Shown here piece after piece: positions 18,613-26,522 of a stretch of DNA of 64,000 nucleotides. Source of the stretch: SG8-41 sp963802355 (GTDB taxonomy: Bacteria > Pseudomonadota > Gammaproteobacteria > Burkholderiales > SG8-41); contig CAWDIV010000028.1 in the NCBI GenBank assembly GCA_963802355.1, positions 310,001 through 374,000 of the forward strand. Reading direction: 5' to 3'. Below the pieces are notes generated by a model. It saw nothing but the letters and a program-made list of their open reading frames with translations, did not search any database and was not told where the DNA came from. The number at the start of each line of letters is the position of its first letter. Positions within the stretch are counted from its first letter, which is position 1. The position numbers and the translations under genes were made by a program.

Positions 18613-18901
18613 CTATTAGCTACTTGTGTACAAATTCTAGTAGTCTGATTTTGAGAACGCAACAGATTTGTGAACTATTTCTTAAACCCTCGCATTGATT
18701 GAAAAAAATCGTCGCAAGCTGATGAAAAAATAGGCAAAACTGGTCAGAAATTAGGCAGTTATCGACGCCAGTCGAATTCCGCGGCTCAGCGCACACGGGA
18801 AATCCAGGATCCAGGAAAAACAACTGGTGAAAACCAGCGAATTGGGCTACTCCGCTGTGCGCCGTACGCTTGGAGGCAGATCTGCGGTGGAGAGCGGGCG
18901 C

Positions 18902-19021
18902 AAAAAAAAGCGGCCACGAGGGCCGCCTTTCCTGCTCGAACCGAGCACTGTAGGGAGGGGAGGTGATTCGAGCGCCTCCTTTCGCAGGAAAACGCGCTTA
19001 GCGAATCGTGACCTCCCCGAC
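18902..19021 (-). ncRNA. Candidate sigma54-driven small RNA with intrinsic terminator
   Basis: No ORF of merit lies here, but three stem-loops follow each other on the minus strand. The first is a long bulged stem pairing 19011-19018 with 18957-18964 (GGGGAGGT/ACCTCCCC), 19002-19007 with 18965-18970 (GATTCG/CGAATC) and 18994-18998 with 18971-18975. The second is TGCTCG-GTT-CGAGCA (18933-18947). The third is a terminator hairpin GCGGCC-CTCGT-GGCCGC followed by eight T (18902-18927). The predicted start near 19020 follows from the -24/-12 promoter. The CU-rich CTCCCTAC after the first stem is a possible pairing seed. It does not resemble 6S or SRP RNA. Confidence 0.5.
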
Positions 19022-19031
19022 CCTATCCTGA

Positions 19032-19046
19032 GCAGAAAGTGTGCCA
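19032..19046 (-). promoter_or_regulatory. Candidate sigma54 (-24/-12) promoter
   Basis: Minus-strand TGGCAC-ACTTTC-TGC: the GG and GC dinucleotides are 12 bases apart, as required for RpoN promoters (consensus TGGCAC-N5-TTGCW; one mismatch in the -12 element). It points towards the small-RNA candidate and lies 1.5 kb from pilR, an RpoN-dependent activator. The 200 bases upstream, to the GNAT stop codon, would have to hold the activator sites. Confidence 0.5.
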
Positions 19047-19264
19047 AGGAAATGAACGTGTTGATAGTAGGAGATTTCTTTTACGGCGCGCCAAGCGCTG
19101 CAAATCTCCACTTCGCGCCGCTTCTTTGTTGCGGGCATCATGACTTGGGCGAGAGTGGATTGCATATCATTGAAAACATTTTGAAAAGTCGCATCAGACG
19201 ACGCAACGACGAAAGTGCTTACTTGAACTGTGCGTACGCAGATTTCCCGACACTGAGGTTGATT

Positions 19265-19810
19265 TCAAGACACGGCGAAAGCGAGCAAGTGGTACATGCG
19301 ACCGCCGTGCTCGAATCGCGCCACGTCGTGCATTCCCAGGCCGTCGACGTGAGCATGGAGCGAATGGGGATTGTCATCCGAGACCAGCGTCACTCCGACT
19401 TCGAACTTTCCGGCCATTTCGCCCAGCACGGCGCGGTAGAGCTGGCGCAACACGCCGCGACCGCGATGCGCGCGGGCTATGCATACCGGTCCGTAGACAA
19501 AGAGGCGCGCCTGCGCAAGCAACGTGCCCCGATACGAAGCCGCGCGGCAGCAACGCACCATGGCCTCGACGAGCGGCGGCAGCCGCGCCAGGTTCGTCCG
19601 GTGCGCGCATACATAGCCGACGACATGGTCCGCATCCCTCGCCACCAGGATCCCGAGGTCGTCCGCCATGGCCACGATCTGCGGTAACGTGAACTGCGCC
19701 GAGAGGAATCCCCCTTCCCGGTCCTCAGCCGTGAGGTTAGCTAGGAAATTCGCAGTCTGAAGCTCGATGATTTCGGCGTAATCGCCGCAGGACGCTCGTC
19801 TGATTTCCAT
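19265..19810 (-). CDS. GNAT-family N-acetyltransferase
   Basis: Acetyl-CoA-dependent acyltransferase fold of about 180 residues. It starts MEIRRASCGDYAEIIELQ, the usual beta1-alpha1 opening, and contains GPVCIARAHRGRGVLRQLYRAV, which carries the R/Q-x-x-G-x-G/A acetyl-CoA loop (RGRGVL). An in-frame ATG at 19843 would add 11 residues but lies outside the fold. Substrate unknown. Intact; last gene of the pilS-pilR-ampD-GNAT run before the regulatory gap ahead of nrdA. Confidence 0.75.
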   Translation of the reverse strand: MEIRRASCGDYAEIIELQTANFLANLTAEDREGGFLSAQFTLPQIVAMADDLGILVARDADHVVGYVCAHRTNLARLPPLVEAMVRCCRAASYRGTLLAQARLFVYGPVCIARAHRGRGVLRQLYRAVLGEMAGKFEVGVTLVSDDNPHSLHAHVDGLGMHDVARFEHGGRMYHLLAFAVS

Positions 19811-19863
19811 GACGGAGGGACGGCCCAGGCGATTCTCGCACACCGCCCTTGCTGTGGAGTTCT

Positions 19864-20517
19864 TTACTCGCGCCTTCGCGCTGCTTTCTTTTTCCTCCGT
19901 GTCCTCGGCGTCCTCCGCGGTTGAGATGTTGTCTTTTTCTTCTTGGCGGCCTCGGCGTCTGGGCGGTGGATGTCCAGCATTGCGCGATAGCGGTCCCAGT
20001 CGAAATGCGGCCCCGGATCGGTTTTGCGGCCCGGAGCGACGTCGCTATGACCAACCATGTCTTCGATCGGATAGCGCGCCCTCAACGCGCGCGTCACCAC
20101 GGCGAGCGTTTCATACTGAGCATCCACGAATGGCGCGTGATCCGTGCCTTCCATCTCGATCCCGATCGAGTAATCGTTGCAGCGGGGCCGGCCTTTCCAG
20201 CTGGATACTCCGGCGTGCCACGCGCGCTTGGTGCACGGCACGAACTGTACGGGCTCACCGTCACGCCGGATCAGAAAGTGAGCGGAAACCCTCAGCTCAG
20301 CGAGAGTGGCGTAGTAGGGATGGGAGCCCGTATCGAGCCGGTTGGTGAAGAGCGCTTCGATCCCTGGACCCCCGAATTTCCCGGGCGGCAGGCTGATCGA
20401 GTGGATCACGATCAACTCAACCGCGCAGCCCGCCGGCCGCTCGTCGCAATTGGGCGAGGCGACGTAACGCGCGCCCTGGGCGATTCCATCGTCAGTGATG
20501 CGCAGTCTTACCGGCAA
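19864..20517 (-). CDS. ampD: 1,6-anhydro-N-acetylmuramyl-L-alanine amidase with repeat-encoded tail
   Basis: Cytosolic zinc amidase that trims recycled anhydro-muropeptides. Motifs: LIVIHSISLPPGKFGG (first zinc His), ELRVSAHFLIRRDG, and VGHSDVAPGRKTDPGPHFDW (third ligand region with catalytic Lys and Asp ligand). Residues 1-186 are an ordinary AmpD. The last 31 residues are Lys/Arg-rich (AAKKKKTT..., TRRKKKAARRRE) and are encoded by copies of the dispersed CTTGGCG/TCCTCGGCG repeats. TTG at 20517 is taken as start; an ATG in frame was not found. Confidence 0.85.
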   Translation of the reverse strand: MPVRLRITDDGIAQGARYVASPNCDERPAGCAVELIVIHSISLPPGKFGGPGIEALFTNRLDTGSHPYYATLAELRVSAHFLIRRDGEPVQFVPCTKRAWHAGVSSWKGRPRCNDYSIGIEMEGTDHAPFVDAQYETLAVVTRALRARYPIEDMVGHSDVAPGRKTDPGPHFDWDRYRAMLDIHRPDAEAAKKKKTTSQPRRTPRTRRKKKAARRRE

Positions 20518-20561
20518 AAGAATAAACCGTTCACCCCGACGGCTGAGCGCAAGCGCTGCGC

Positions 20562-21943
20562 TTAGCCCTTGGAGTCGAGCTCGTCCTTGACGCCGAGCCG
20601 CTCCATGCGATAGCGAAGCGCGCGGAAAGTGATGCCGAGCAGCTTTGCCGCAGCGGTACGGTTATAACGGGTTTTCTCGAGCGCTTCGAGTATGGCTTCC
20701 TTTTCGATGCGCTCGAGATACTCGGGTAAGGGTGTGGACGCCCTCAATCCCACCAGGTCCTGCCGGGTGATGGTCTGTGCGTCCTTATGGACACCCAATT
20801 GCAGTTCTTCAGCGCTGATCTCGTCTCCCGACGCGAGAGCAAGCGCGCGCTCGAGGATATTCTCGAGTTCCCGGACGTTTCCGGAAAAAGGGTAGGACTG
20901 CAGTGCCTTCAACGCGCCAAAACTCAACTTCGGTGGCGCCACGTGCATCGGCCCAGTCAAACGAGCCAGAACCTCCGCAGCCAAGAGCGGAATGTCCTCG
21001 CTCATCTCCCGCAGTGGCGGCATCTTCAACTCGATAACGGCGAGCCGGTAGAACAAGTCTTGACGGAAGTCCCCGCTGCCGACGAGTTGATGCAGATCCT
21101 GGTGTGTGGCGCTGATAATGCGCGCATCTACCGGCACCTCTTCATTGGAACCCACCTGGCGAACGGTCTTCTCCTGTATCACCCGCAATAACTTTACCTG
21201 CATGCCGAAAGGCAGCTCCGCCACCTCGTCGAGGAACAGCGTTCCACCGTGCGCTGCCTGGAAGAAACCTTGCTTGTCCTGAGCCGCTCCGGTAAAGGCC
21301 CCCTTCTTGTAACCGAAGAACTCGCTTTCCATCAGGTTCTCCGGAATCGCGCCGCAGTTGACCGGGAAGAACGGGCAGTCGCTCCTCGTGCTTTGCTGGT
21401 GGATCAGCCGCGCCGCGAGCTCCTTGCCACTGCCCGACTCGCCGGATACATAAACAGGTGCTTGGCTTCGCGCCACTTTTTCGATCATCTTCTTCACCTG
21501 TTGAATCGCCGCGCTTTCCCCAAGCAGTCCACGCGGCGCCTGCACCGGGGATTTGGACGCCTTTTTGGGCTTGTCCACCACGCTCAACTTCAGCGCCTGC
21601 TGGACGAGCGTGCGCAATTGATGCAGTTGAACCGGCTTCGAGACATAGTCGAATGCCCCGGCCTTGAGCGCAGCGACGGCATTCTCGGCACTGCCGTGCG
21701 CCGTAATCACCGCCACGGGCAGGTTGGGATGGTGCTTGGCGACATACTCGACCACGGCCAGGCCTTCACCGTCGGACAGCCGCATGTCGGTAAGGCAAAG
21801 GTCGTAGCTATTGCGGGCGAGCAGCGCAAATGCCTCCGTCGTATTCGCCGCGCAGTGCGCTTCCAGACCCATGCGCGAGAGCGTCATGCCGAGGAGCTCC
21901 CGGATGTCGGCTTCGTCATCCACGACAGGACGTGGTTTTTCAT
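20562..21943 (-). CDS. pilR: Sigma54-dependent response regulator PilR, one frameshift
   Basis: NtrC-type activator of type IV pilin transcription, phosphorylated by PilS. The receiver domain starts MKNHVL-VVDDEADIRELL; one base is missing at about 21929, which splits VL from VVDD. The acceptor Asp is in LCLTDMRLSDG. The AAA+ domain has Walker A GESGSGKE, the sigma54-contact GAFTGA loop and GGTLFLDEVAELP. The C-terminal Fis-type helix-turn-helix is NRTAAAKLLGITFRALRYRM. ATG at 21943 is chosen; an upstream ATG (about 21997) also exists. Conserved order pilS-pilR-ampD supports PilR over NtrC. Confidence 0.85.
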
Positions 21944-21996
21944 CTCGTGCGCGGACTTCGGGAATGGTCTTTCCTCGCCGTTCACGTTCACATTCA

Positions 21997-23613
21997 TCAC
22001 CCGGCACGACATAGCACGGTGAACTGCGCGCCGGCGGTGGTCTCGACGAAATCGAGTGTCGCGCCGTTGGCGTCGCACACTTCGCGCGCGATGTAGAGTC
22101 CAAGACCCGTACCGCCCGCGGCGGTCGTAAAGAACGGCTCGAACAGCTGGCTGCGCAGCTCTGCGGCAACACCCGGCCCATCGTCCATGACATCCAATTT
22201 TACAACACCGCGTCCGCGCTCCAGCGCGACGCGTATCCGGATGCTCGCCTGCTTGCGGCGGCTATGACGCAGCGCGTTGCGGCACAGGTTCCACATAACC
22301 TGGTTCAGGTGGCTGCGGTCGAACAGCACGTCGGGATCGGCTGCCAGCTCGATCGCAAAGATCTCGGGGTCGACTTTCTGGATATGGGCGAATTGCTCGA
22401 CGAAGGTCTTGAGGTAATCAACCAGCTTGAATTGCTCGCGGCGCGCGCGCTCGCCGCGGTTCAGCCGCAGCACATCGTTCACCATGCGGTCCAGGCGCTG
22501 GCTGTTCTCGAGAATGATGGTGAGCAACCGGCGCGTGGTGTCGTTCACCTCGGGCTCTTCGTGCATCAGTTCCGCGGCGTGGCTGATCGCGCTCAGCGGG
22601 TTCCTGATCTCATGCGCGATGTTGGTCGTCAAGCGGCCGATCGCGGCCAGTTTCAGCTGGCGCGCCTGTGCCTGCACGCGCGACTGATCCTCGAGAAAAA
22701 TCACCGCGCCGAGCCGCCGGTGCCTTCCGATCGGCACGAAGCGCGCGCTCAAGCTCCGGGTGAAAGGCAGGCCGGTGTCCGATTCCGCGCCGGGTTGTTC
22801 GCGCCATATCTCGAACCGCGCGGCAAGCACGGGCGCGTATCCCGCCAGCGCGGGGTCCTGCTGGTCGCGCGGAATCGGCCCGAGCAGCCGCTCGGCGCGG
22901 ACGTTGAACTGGCGGATGACGCCCTTGTCGTCCACGACCAGCACGCCGTCCTGCATGTCGCGGATGACGAGCTGATTGACCTGCGCCATGTTGGCGAGAT
23001 CGATCTCGCGCTGTGCCGCGAGCTGCTCGCTCGCCTGGGTATATTTGGCGAGCGTGTGCGCGAGCCACGCGGTGGCGAAATAGCCCCCGGCGAGCAGACC
23101 CGCTTGCACGTACTGCGCCACCGAAGCGTCGAATCGCAGCACTTCGTAGGTATGCTCGAGCAGGACGGCAATCGCGGCGAGCGCGGCGAAGAAAAGGGTC
23201 AGCCTGCCGCGACTGATCAGGCCCGCTCCGGCCAACGCGGGGAGGAGAAGCAGGCCAAGCCCGCTCGAGATGCCGCTGCTGGCGAACATCAGGACCACGA
23301 TGAAGCCGATGTCGGCGGCAACCTGCGCCATCAACAGCAAGTTGAGTTGCCACCGCGCGCTCACCAGCACGAAACAACCGATGCTGAAGAGCACGTATGC
23401 GATGCCGGTCACCACGAACAGGGCCATATCGTAGGAACCGAACCAGAGCGTGTTGCCCCAGATCGCCACGATCGTGAGCAGCAGCAGCGCGATCATCAGC
23501 CGGTAAGCGTTGAAGAAGAAGAGCGCACGCCAAAATGGCGCCGGAAAACCGGCGGCAGGGACAACGGGCGCAGCCTCCCACTGCAGCGGCCGCTCTGTAT
23601 CGACCGAGCTCAT
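21997..23613 (-). CDS. pilS: Sensor histidine kinase PilS
   Basis: Membrane sensor kinase partner of PilR. Intact 538 residues. Six hydrophobic helices fall in residues about 28-200 (for example LMIALLLLTIVAIWG and LGLLLLPALAGAGLI), followed by a PAS-like segment around NQLVIRDMQDGVLVVDDKG. The H-box is LTTNIAHEIRNPLSAIS. The ATPase lobe shows LNQVMWNLCRNALRHS (N box), DDGPGV (G1) and GGTGLGLYIA (G2). A MITE-like element starts 19 bases upstream of its ATG, so its promoter must lie inside or beyond that element. Confidence 0.9.
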   Translation of the reverse strand: MSSVDTERPLQWEAAPVVPAAGFPAPFWRALFFFNAYRLMIALLLLTIVAIWGNTLWFGSYDMALFVVTGIAYVLFSIGCFVLVSARWQLNLLLMAQVAADIGFIVVLMFASSGISSGLGLLLLPALAGAGLISRGRLTLFFAALAAIAVLLEHTYEVLRFDASVAQYVQAGLLAGGYFATAWLAHTLAKYTQASEQLAAQREIDLANMAQVNQLVIRDMQDGVLVVDDKGVIRQFNVRAERLLGPIPRDQQDPALAGYAPVLAARFEIWREQPGAESDTGLPFTRSLSARFVPIGRHRRLGAVIFLEDQSRVQAQARQLKLAAIGRLTTNIAHEIRNPLSAISHAAELMHEEPEVNDTTRRLLTIILENSQRLDRMVNDVLRLNRGERARREQFKLVDYLKTFVEQFAHIQKVDPEIFAIELAADPDVLFDRSHLNQVMWNLCRNALRHSRRKQASIRIRVALERGRGVVKLDVMDDGPGVAAELRSQLFEPFFTTAAGGTGLGLYIAREVCDANGATLDFVETTAGAQFTVLCRAG

Positions 23614-23632
23614 GGCAGGCTCATCGCGGATC

Positions 23633-23908
23633 TAGTGTGCTGTCCCGTAAATAACCTGTGAAAGTCCCGCGACAATCGGCGACGCGGGAACTGGAGACCT
23701 TGCACTGGGGGCCCCCCCCGCGGCCCCCCACACACCCCCCCGCGGACACTTTGTCGCAAATCCTCGCCAGGTGTCCAACCTGGCTGCGGTTTGCTTCGCG
23801 TCTGGCACCGATTTCGCGAAACTTTCAAAAAATGGCGCGAAGACTGCGACATCTTCGATACATCGATGGCTTTCGACTTACGCAAGGTTTTTACGGGACA
23901 CCACACTA
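23633..23908. mobile_element. MITE-like element, copy 1 (276 bp)
   Basis: Bounded by TA and terminal inverted repeats: left TAGTGTGCTGTCCCGTAAAT, right (reverse complement) TAGTGTGGTGTCCCGTAAAA. No coding capacity. Internal sequence such as TTTGTCGCAAATCCTCGCC and GGTGTCCAACCTGGCTGCGG is shared, in opposite orientation, with the element at 34647-34859. Copy 1 contains an extra C/G-homopolymer block (about 23706-23751). TA-flanked short elements of this shape are typical of non-autonomous Tc1/IS630-type transposons. No matching transposase is in the window. Confidence 0.75.
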
Positions 23909-24133
23909 GACGTTCTTGTGCTCCCGCCGGTGCTCGGGAGTGCAATAAAACCTGCCCTGGGTGGTCAGGCTTTCACTGCGGGGGAGGTGCACGCCGCAAT
24001 GCTCGCAGCGCACCATATCTTCACTGTCCGTGGCACGCGGAGGCGCCCCGGGACGCTGGACCCTGCGGCGATAGCTCTTCAGTATCCAGTAGACGAGGAG
24101 CAGACCGAGGACGAGCAGGAGGATGTATTTCAC
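23906..24133 (-). CDS. PP0621-family small membrane-anchored zinc-binding-like protein
   Basis: A GTG start at 24133 gives 75 residues. An N-terminal helix, VKYILLLVLGLLLVYWIL, is followed by a basic linker and a C-terminal MVRCEHCGVHLPRSESLTTQGRFYCTPEHRREH with Cys/His pairs, the PP0621 pattern. It is commonly found next to pilS. The stop codon TAG is formed by the terminal CTA of the MITE-like element, so the native C-terminus may have been slightly different. Confidence 0.75.
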   Translation of the reverse strand: MKYILLLVLGLLLVYWILKSYRRRVQRPGAPPRATDSEDMVRCEHCGVHLPRSESLTTQGRFYCTPEHRREHKNV

Positions 24134-24345
24134 TACGTACCATCTTCCCAGTACGGCTGAGGATGCGGTGTAGTGTGCCGCAACCCTCGCATAGTAGCTA
24201 GCCCTTGGTGAATCAAGGAAGGGGAAATATGGAACGGAAATGGGGAACAGGAACCGGTAAAATTCGCGGCAGCCATGGCGCGATGGGCTTGCCATCAACG
24301 TTCATTGTTCCACCATTCACCATTCACCATTCACCGGGTTAGTGG

Positions 24346-24420
24346 TCGGGGTGAGAGGATTTGAACCTCCGACACCTGCGTCCCGAACGCAGTACCTCTA
24401 CCAGGCTGAGCTACACCCCG
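24346..24420 (-). tRNA. tRNA-Pro (anticodon CGG)
   Basis: A 75-base cloverleaf on the minus strand: acceptor CGGGGTG paired with CACCCCG, D-arm GCTCAGCCTGGTAGAGG, anticodon loop TTCGGGA, T-arm with GGTTCAAATCC, discriminator A. CCA is not encoded. It is flanked by short repeats on both sides. Confidence 0.93.
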
Positions 24421-24423
24421 ACT

Positions 24424-24541
24424 TAAACCGGTAAGCAGGAAGCGGTGAGCCGTGAGCGGTGAATTCTCTCGCACCAGCAAAAAAGCGCGGCTAATGCCGC
24501 GCCTCGTACTGCTCACTGCTTACCGCTCACTGCTTACTGGT
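24424..24541. repeat. Inverted arms of AGCGGTGAGC/AGTAAGC units
   Basis: The left arm (24429-24462) reads GGTAAGCAGGAAGCGGTGAG and on; the right arm (24509-24541) is its approximate reverse complement built from TCACTGCTTACCGC units. The same unit makes up the elements at 45309-45395 and 56046-56131. It lies between ispB and tRNA-Pro and encloses the ispB terminator. Confidence 0.7.
24479..24502 (-). terminator. Intrinsic terminator of ispB
   Basis: Minus strand: GCGCGGC-ATTA-GCCGCGC hairpin followed by six T, 38 bases after the ispB stop codon. Confidence 0.8.
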
Positions 24542-25513
24542 CAGTACGTTCGCGTCACCGCGAAATCGGCCAATTGTAGCAAATAATCCCGGTACGTTGA
24601 ATTCGGCAGGCGCTCGAGCATGCTGCACGCCGCGCGCGATTCGGCGCGCGCCTGCGCGCGCGCGTAGTCGAGCGCGCCCGTCGCCCGGATCGCCTCGATC
24701 AGCTCGGCGAGGTCGTCGCGGCCGCCGTGCTCGATGGCTCGCCGCACCCGCTGCGCCTGCTCGGGCGTGCCGTGCTCGATGGCGTAGATGAGCGGCAGCG
24801 TCGGCTTGCCCTCGGCGAGATCGTCGCCGACGTTCTTTCCGATGACGGCCTGATCGCCCGAATAGTCGAGCACGTCGTCGATCAGCTGGAATGCGGTGCC
24901 GAGATGGGAGCCGTACTCGGCCACGGCGTCCTCCTGCGCGTCGCGGTGGCGCCGCCGAGTATCGCGCCCAGCCGCGTCGCGGCCTCGAACAGCTTCGCCG
25001 TCTTGCAGCGGATGACCTCGAGATAGCCCGCCTCGCTCACGTCGGGGTTGTGGCAGTTCATGAGCTGCATCACTTCGCCTTCGGCGATGACGTTGGTCGC
25101 ATCGGCCAGCACCTGCAGCACGCGCATGTTGTCCACGGCCACCATCATCTGAAATGCGCGCGAGTACACGAAGTCGCCCACCAGCACGGCCGCGGCGTTG
25201 CCGAACAGCGCATTGGCCGTGGCCTGCCCGCGCCGCAGCTTCGACTCGTCCACGACGTCGTCGTGCAGCAGCGTCGCGGTGTGAATGAACTCGACCACCG
25301 CGGCGAGCTCGTGGTGATGCGTGCCGCGATAGCCAAAGGCACCCGCCGACAGGATGACCAGGGCCGGGCGCAGGCGCTTGCCGCCGCCGCCGACGATGTA
25401 ATCGGCGACCTGGCGGATGAGCACGACTTCCGAAGCGAGGCGCGCCGCGGATGACTTCATCCACCGCCTGCAGGTCCGTCGGCGATGAACTCGCGTATCG
25501 CTTCGAGCGTCAC
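24541..25513 (-). CDS. ispB: Polyprenyl (octaprenyl) diphosphate synthase, frameshifted
   Basis: Trans-prenyltransferase making the ubiquinone side chain. The GTG start at 25513 gives VTLEAIREFIADDLQAVDEVI once extra bases near 25483 and 25446 are removed. The first Asp-rich motif is LLHDDVVDES, the second is AFQLIDDVLDYSGD; GGGGKRLRP and GKNVGDDLAEGKPTLPL are also seen. A further two-base insertion near 24941 splits the middle. Restored length is about 322 residues, as in E. coli IspB. Divergent from rplU, as usual in proteobacteria. Confidence 0.88.
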
Positions 25514-25664
25514 GCCGCACCTGCCAGAAAAGGGGGTTGATGATAGCAGCAAACCGAGTGAGCCGGCTGCGCCCCGGAACCGAGCCCGTACAGGCTCGAC
25601 GGCTCTGCCGGCGCATGCGGTAACTCCTTGATGCGGAAACACCCAGACTGCGCGGATTTTCACT

Positions 25665-25694
25665 TTGACTAAGTAGAGTATCATTTTGTAGAAT
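25665..25694 (+). promoter_or_regulatory. Sigma70-type promoter of rplU-rpmA-obg
   Basis: TTGACT (-35) and TAGAAT (-10) separated by 18 bases, 67 bases before the rplU ATG, in the ispB-rplU divergent gap. Confidence 0.6.
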
Positions 25695-25761
25695 GCGCGG
25701 TTCCAGCTTTGCGTGCAGGCGGAAACGCTGCCGGCACTCTTCGACCAGAACGGGTAGTTCC

Positions 25762-26073
25762 ATGTATGCAGTAGTCAAAACCGGCGGCAAGCAGTACCGC
25801 GTGAGCGCCGGCGAAAAACTGAAGATAGAACAGATACCTGCCGATGTGGGCGCAGAGATCGTGCTCGACCAGGTGCTGCTCGTTGCGGACGGCGATGCAG
25901 TGAAGATGGGAACGCCGCTTGCTCGACGGCGCACAGATCACGGCGAGGGTCGCTGCGCGCACGGGCGCGGCGAGAAGGTGCGCATCTTCAAGATGCGTCG
26001 CCGCAAGCACTATCGCAAGACCCAGGGCCACCGGCAGAACTACACCGAGATCGAAATCCTCGGCATCGCATAA
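25762..26073 (+). CDS. rplU: 50S ribosomal protein L21, two compensating indels
   Basis: Large-subunit protein. MYAVVKTGGKQYRVSAGEKLKIEQIPADVG and the C-terminal VRIFKMRRRKHYRKTQGHRQ with NYTEIEI are diagnostic. Between residues about 53 and 66 the frame is shifted: an extra base near 25920 and two extra near 25957 cancel, leaving a garbled stretch in place of the expected DGAQITA-like sequence. Native length is about 102-103 residues. First gene of the rplU-rpmA-obg operon. Confidence 0.92.
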   Translation: MYAVVKTGGKQYRVSAGEKLKIEQIPADVGAEIVLDQVLLVADGDAVKMGTPLARRRTDHGEGRCAHGRGEKVRIFKMRRRKHYRKTQGHRQNYTEIEILGIA

Positions 26074-26083
26074 CCTTTAGCAG

Positions 26084-26109
26084 CCGTATCAAAAATGAAT
26101 GATACGGCC
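26084..26109. repeat. Hairpin between rplU and rpmA
   Basis: GCCGTATCA and TGATACGGC form a 9-bp stem with an 8-base A/T-rich loop. It could tune the rplU/rpmA ratio or stabilise the mRNA. No T run follows, so it is probably not a terminator. Confidence 0.5.
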
Positions 26110-26166
26110 CCTGGTGCAGGGCAGCATGCGGGAGATCCCTCATTCTGATAGGAACTCAGGAGATCC

Positions 26167-26425
26167 ATGGCACACAAGAAAGCAGGCGGAAGCTCGCGCA
26201 ACGGTCGCGATTCCCAGTCGAAGCGTCTCGGCGTGAAAGGCTTCGGCGGCGAGCTCGTCCCCGCCGGATCCATCATCGTGCGCCAGCGCGGCACCCGGGT
26301 GCATCCCGGCGACAACGTCGGCATCGGGCCGCGACCACACGCTGTTCGCGAAGGTGACGGGCCGCGTCGCGTTTACGCACAAGGGGCCGGCAAACCGCAA
26401 GACGGTGAGCGTCGTTCCCGCCTGA
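26167..26425 (+). CDS. rpmA: 50S ribosomal protein L27, one frameshift
   Basis: MAHKKAGGSSRNGRDSQSKRLGVK is the characteristic L27 N-terminus near the peptidyl-transferase centre. The frame holds to DNVGIG, where an extra G at about 26327 shifts it. The next frame gives RDHTLFAKVTGRVAFTHKG and ends SVVPA with TGA at 26423. Restored length is 85 residues, normal for the family. Confidence 0.93.
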
Positions 26426-26447
26426 ACGGACCCGCGCCCACCGACGA

Positions 26448-26474
26448 AGCCCTGTCACCGGACAGGGCTTTTTT
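26448..26474 (+). terminator. Intrinsic terminator after rpmA
   Basis: AGCCCTGTC-ACCG-GACAGGGCT hairpin followed by T5-6. It lies 22 bases after the rpmA stop and 49 before obg, so obg expression needs read-through or its own promoter. Confidence 0.85.
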
Positions 26475-26522
26475 GTTGCTGCCAGCTCGCCTCTTCACTC
26501 TCGCCTTTCGCCATTGGTCAGC

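Noticed and set aside
18902..19046. 6S RNA or SRP RNA at the hairpin cluster
   Set aside because: No 6S central bubble or length, and no SRP tetraloop/GGUCAGG-type motif; the terminator and RpoN promoter fit an independent sRNA better.
18827..19687. A 286-residue plus-strand open frame across the nrdA upstream region
   Set aside because: It runs antisense through the GNAT gene and the hairpins of the small-RNA candidate, has no ribosome-binding site and no domain-like sequence.
20562..21943. Calling the regulator NtrC
   Set aside because: The adjacent kinase has six membrane helices and the order pilS-pilR-ampD is conserved; NtrB is soluble and ntrBC sits by glnA.
23633..23908. Transposase gene inside the MITE-like element
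   Set aside because: Only short overlapping frames exist; none shows a DDE motif and the element is 276 bp.
24331..24516. Short ORF reading GVAQPGRGTAFGTQVSEVQILSPRP
   Set aside because: It is the well-known artefact of translating a tRNA gene and its flank.
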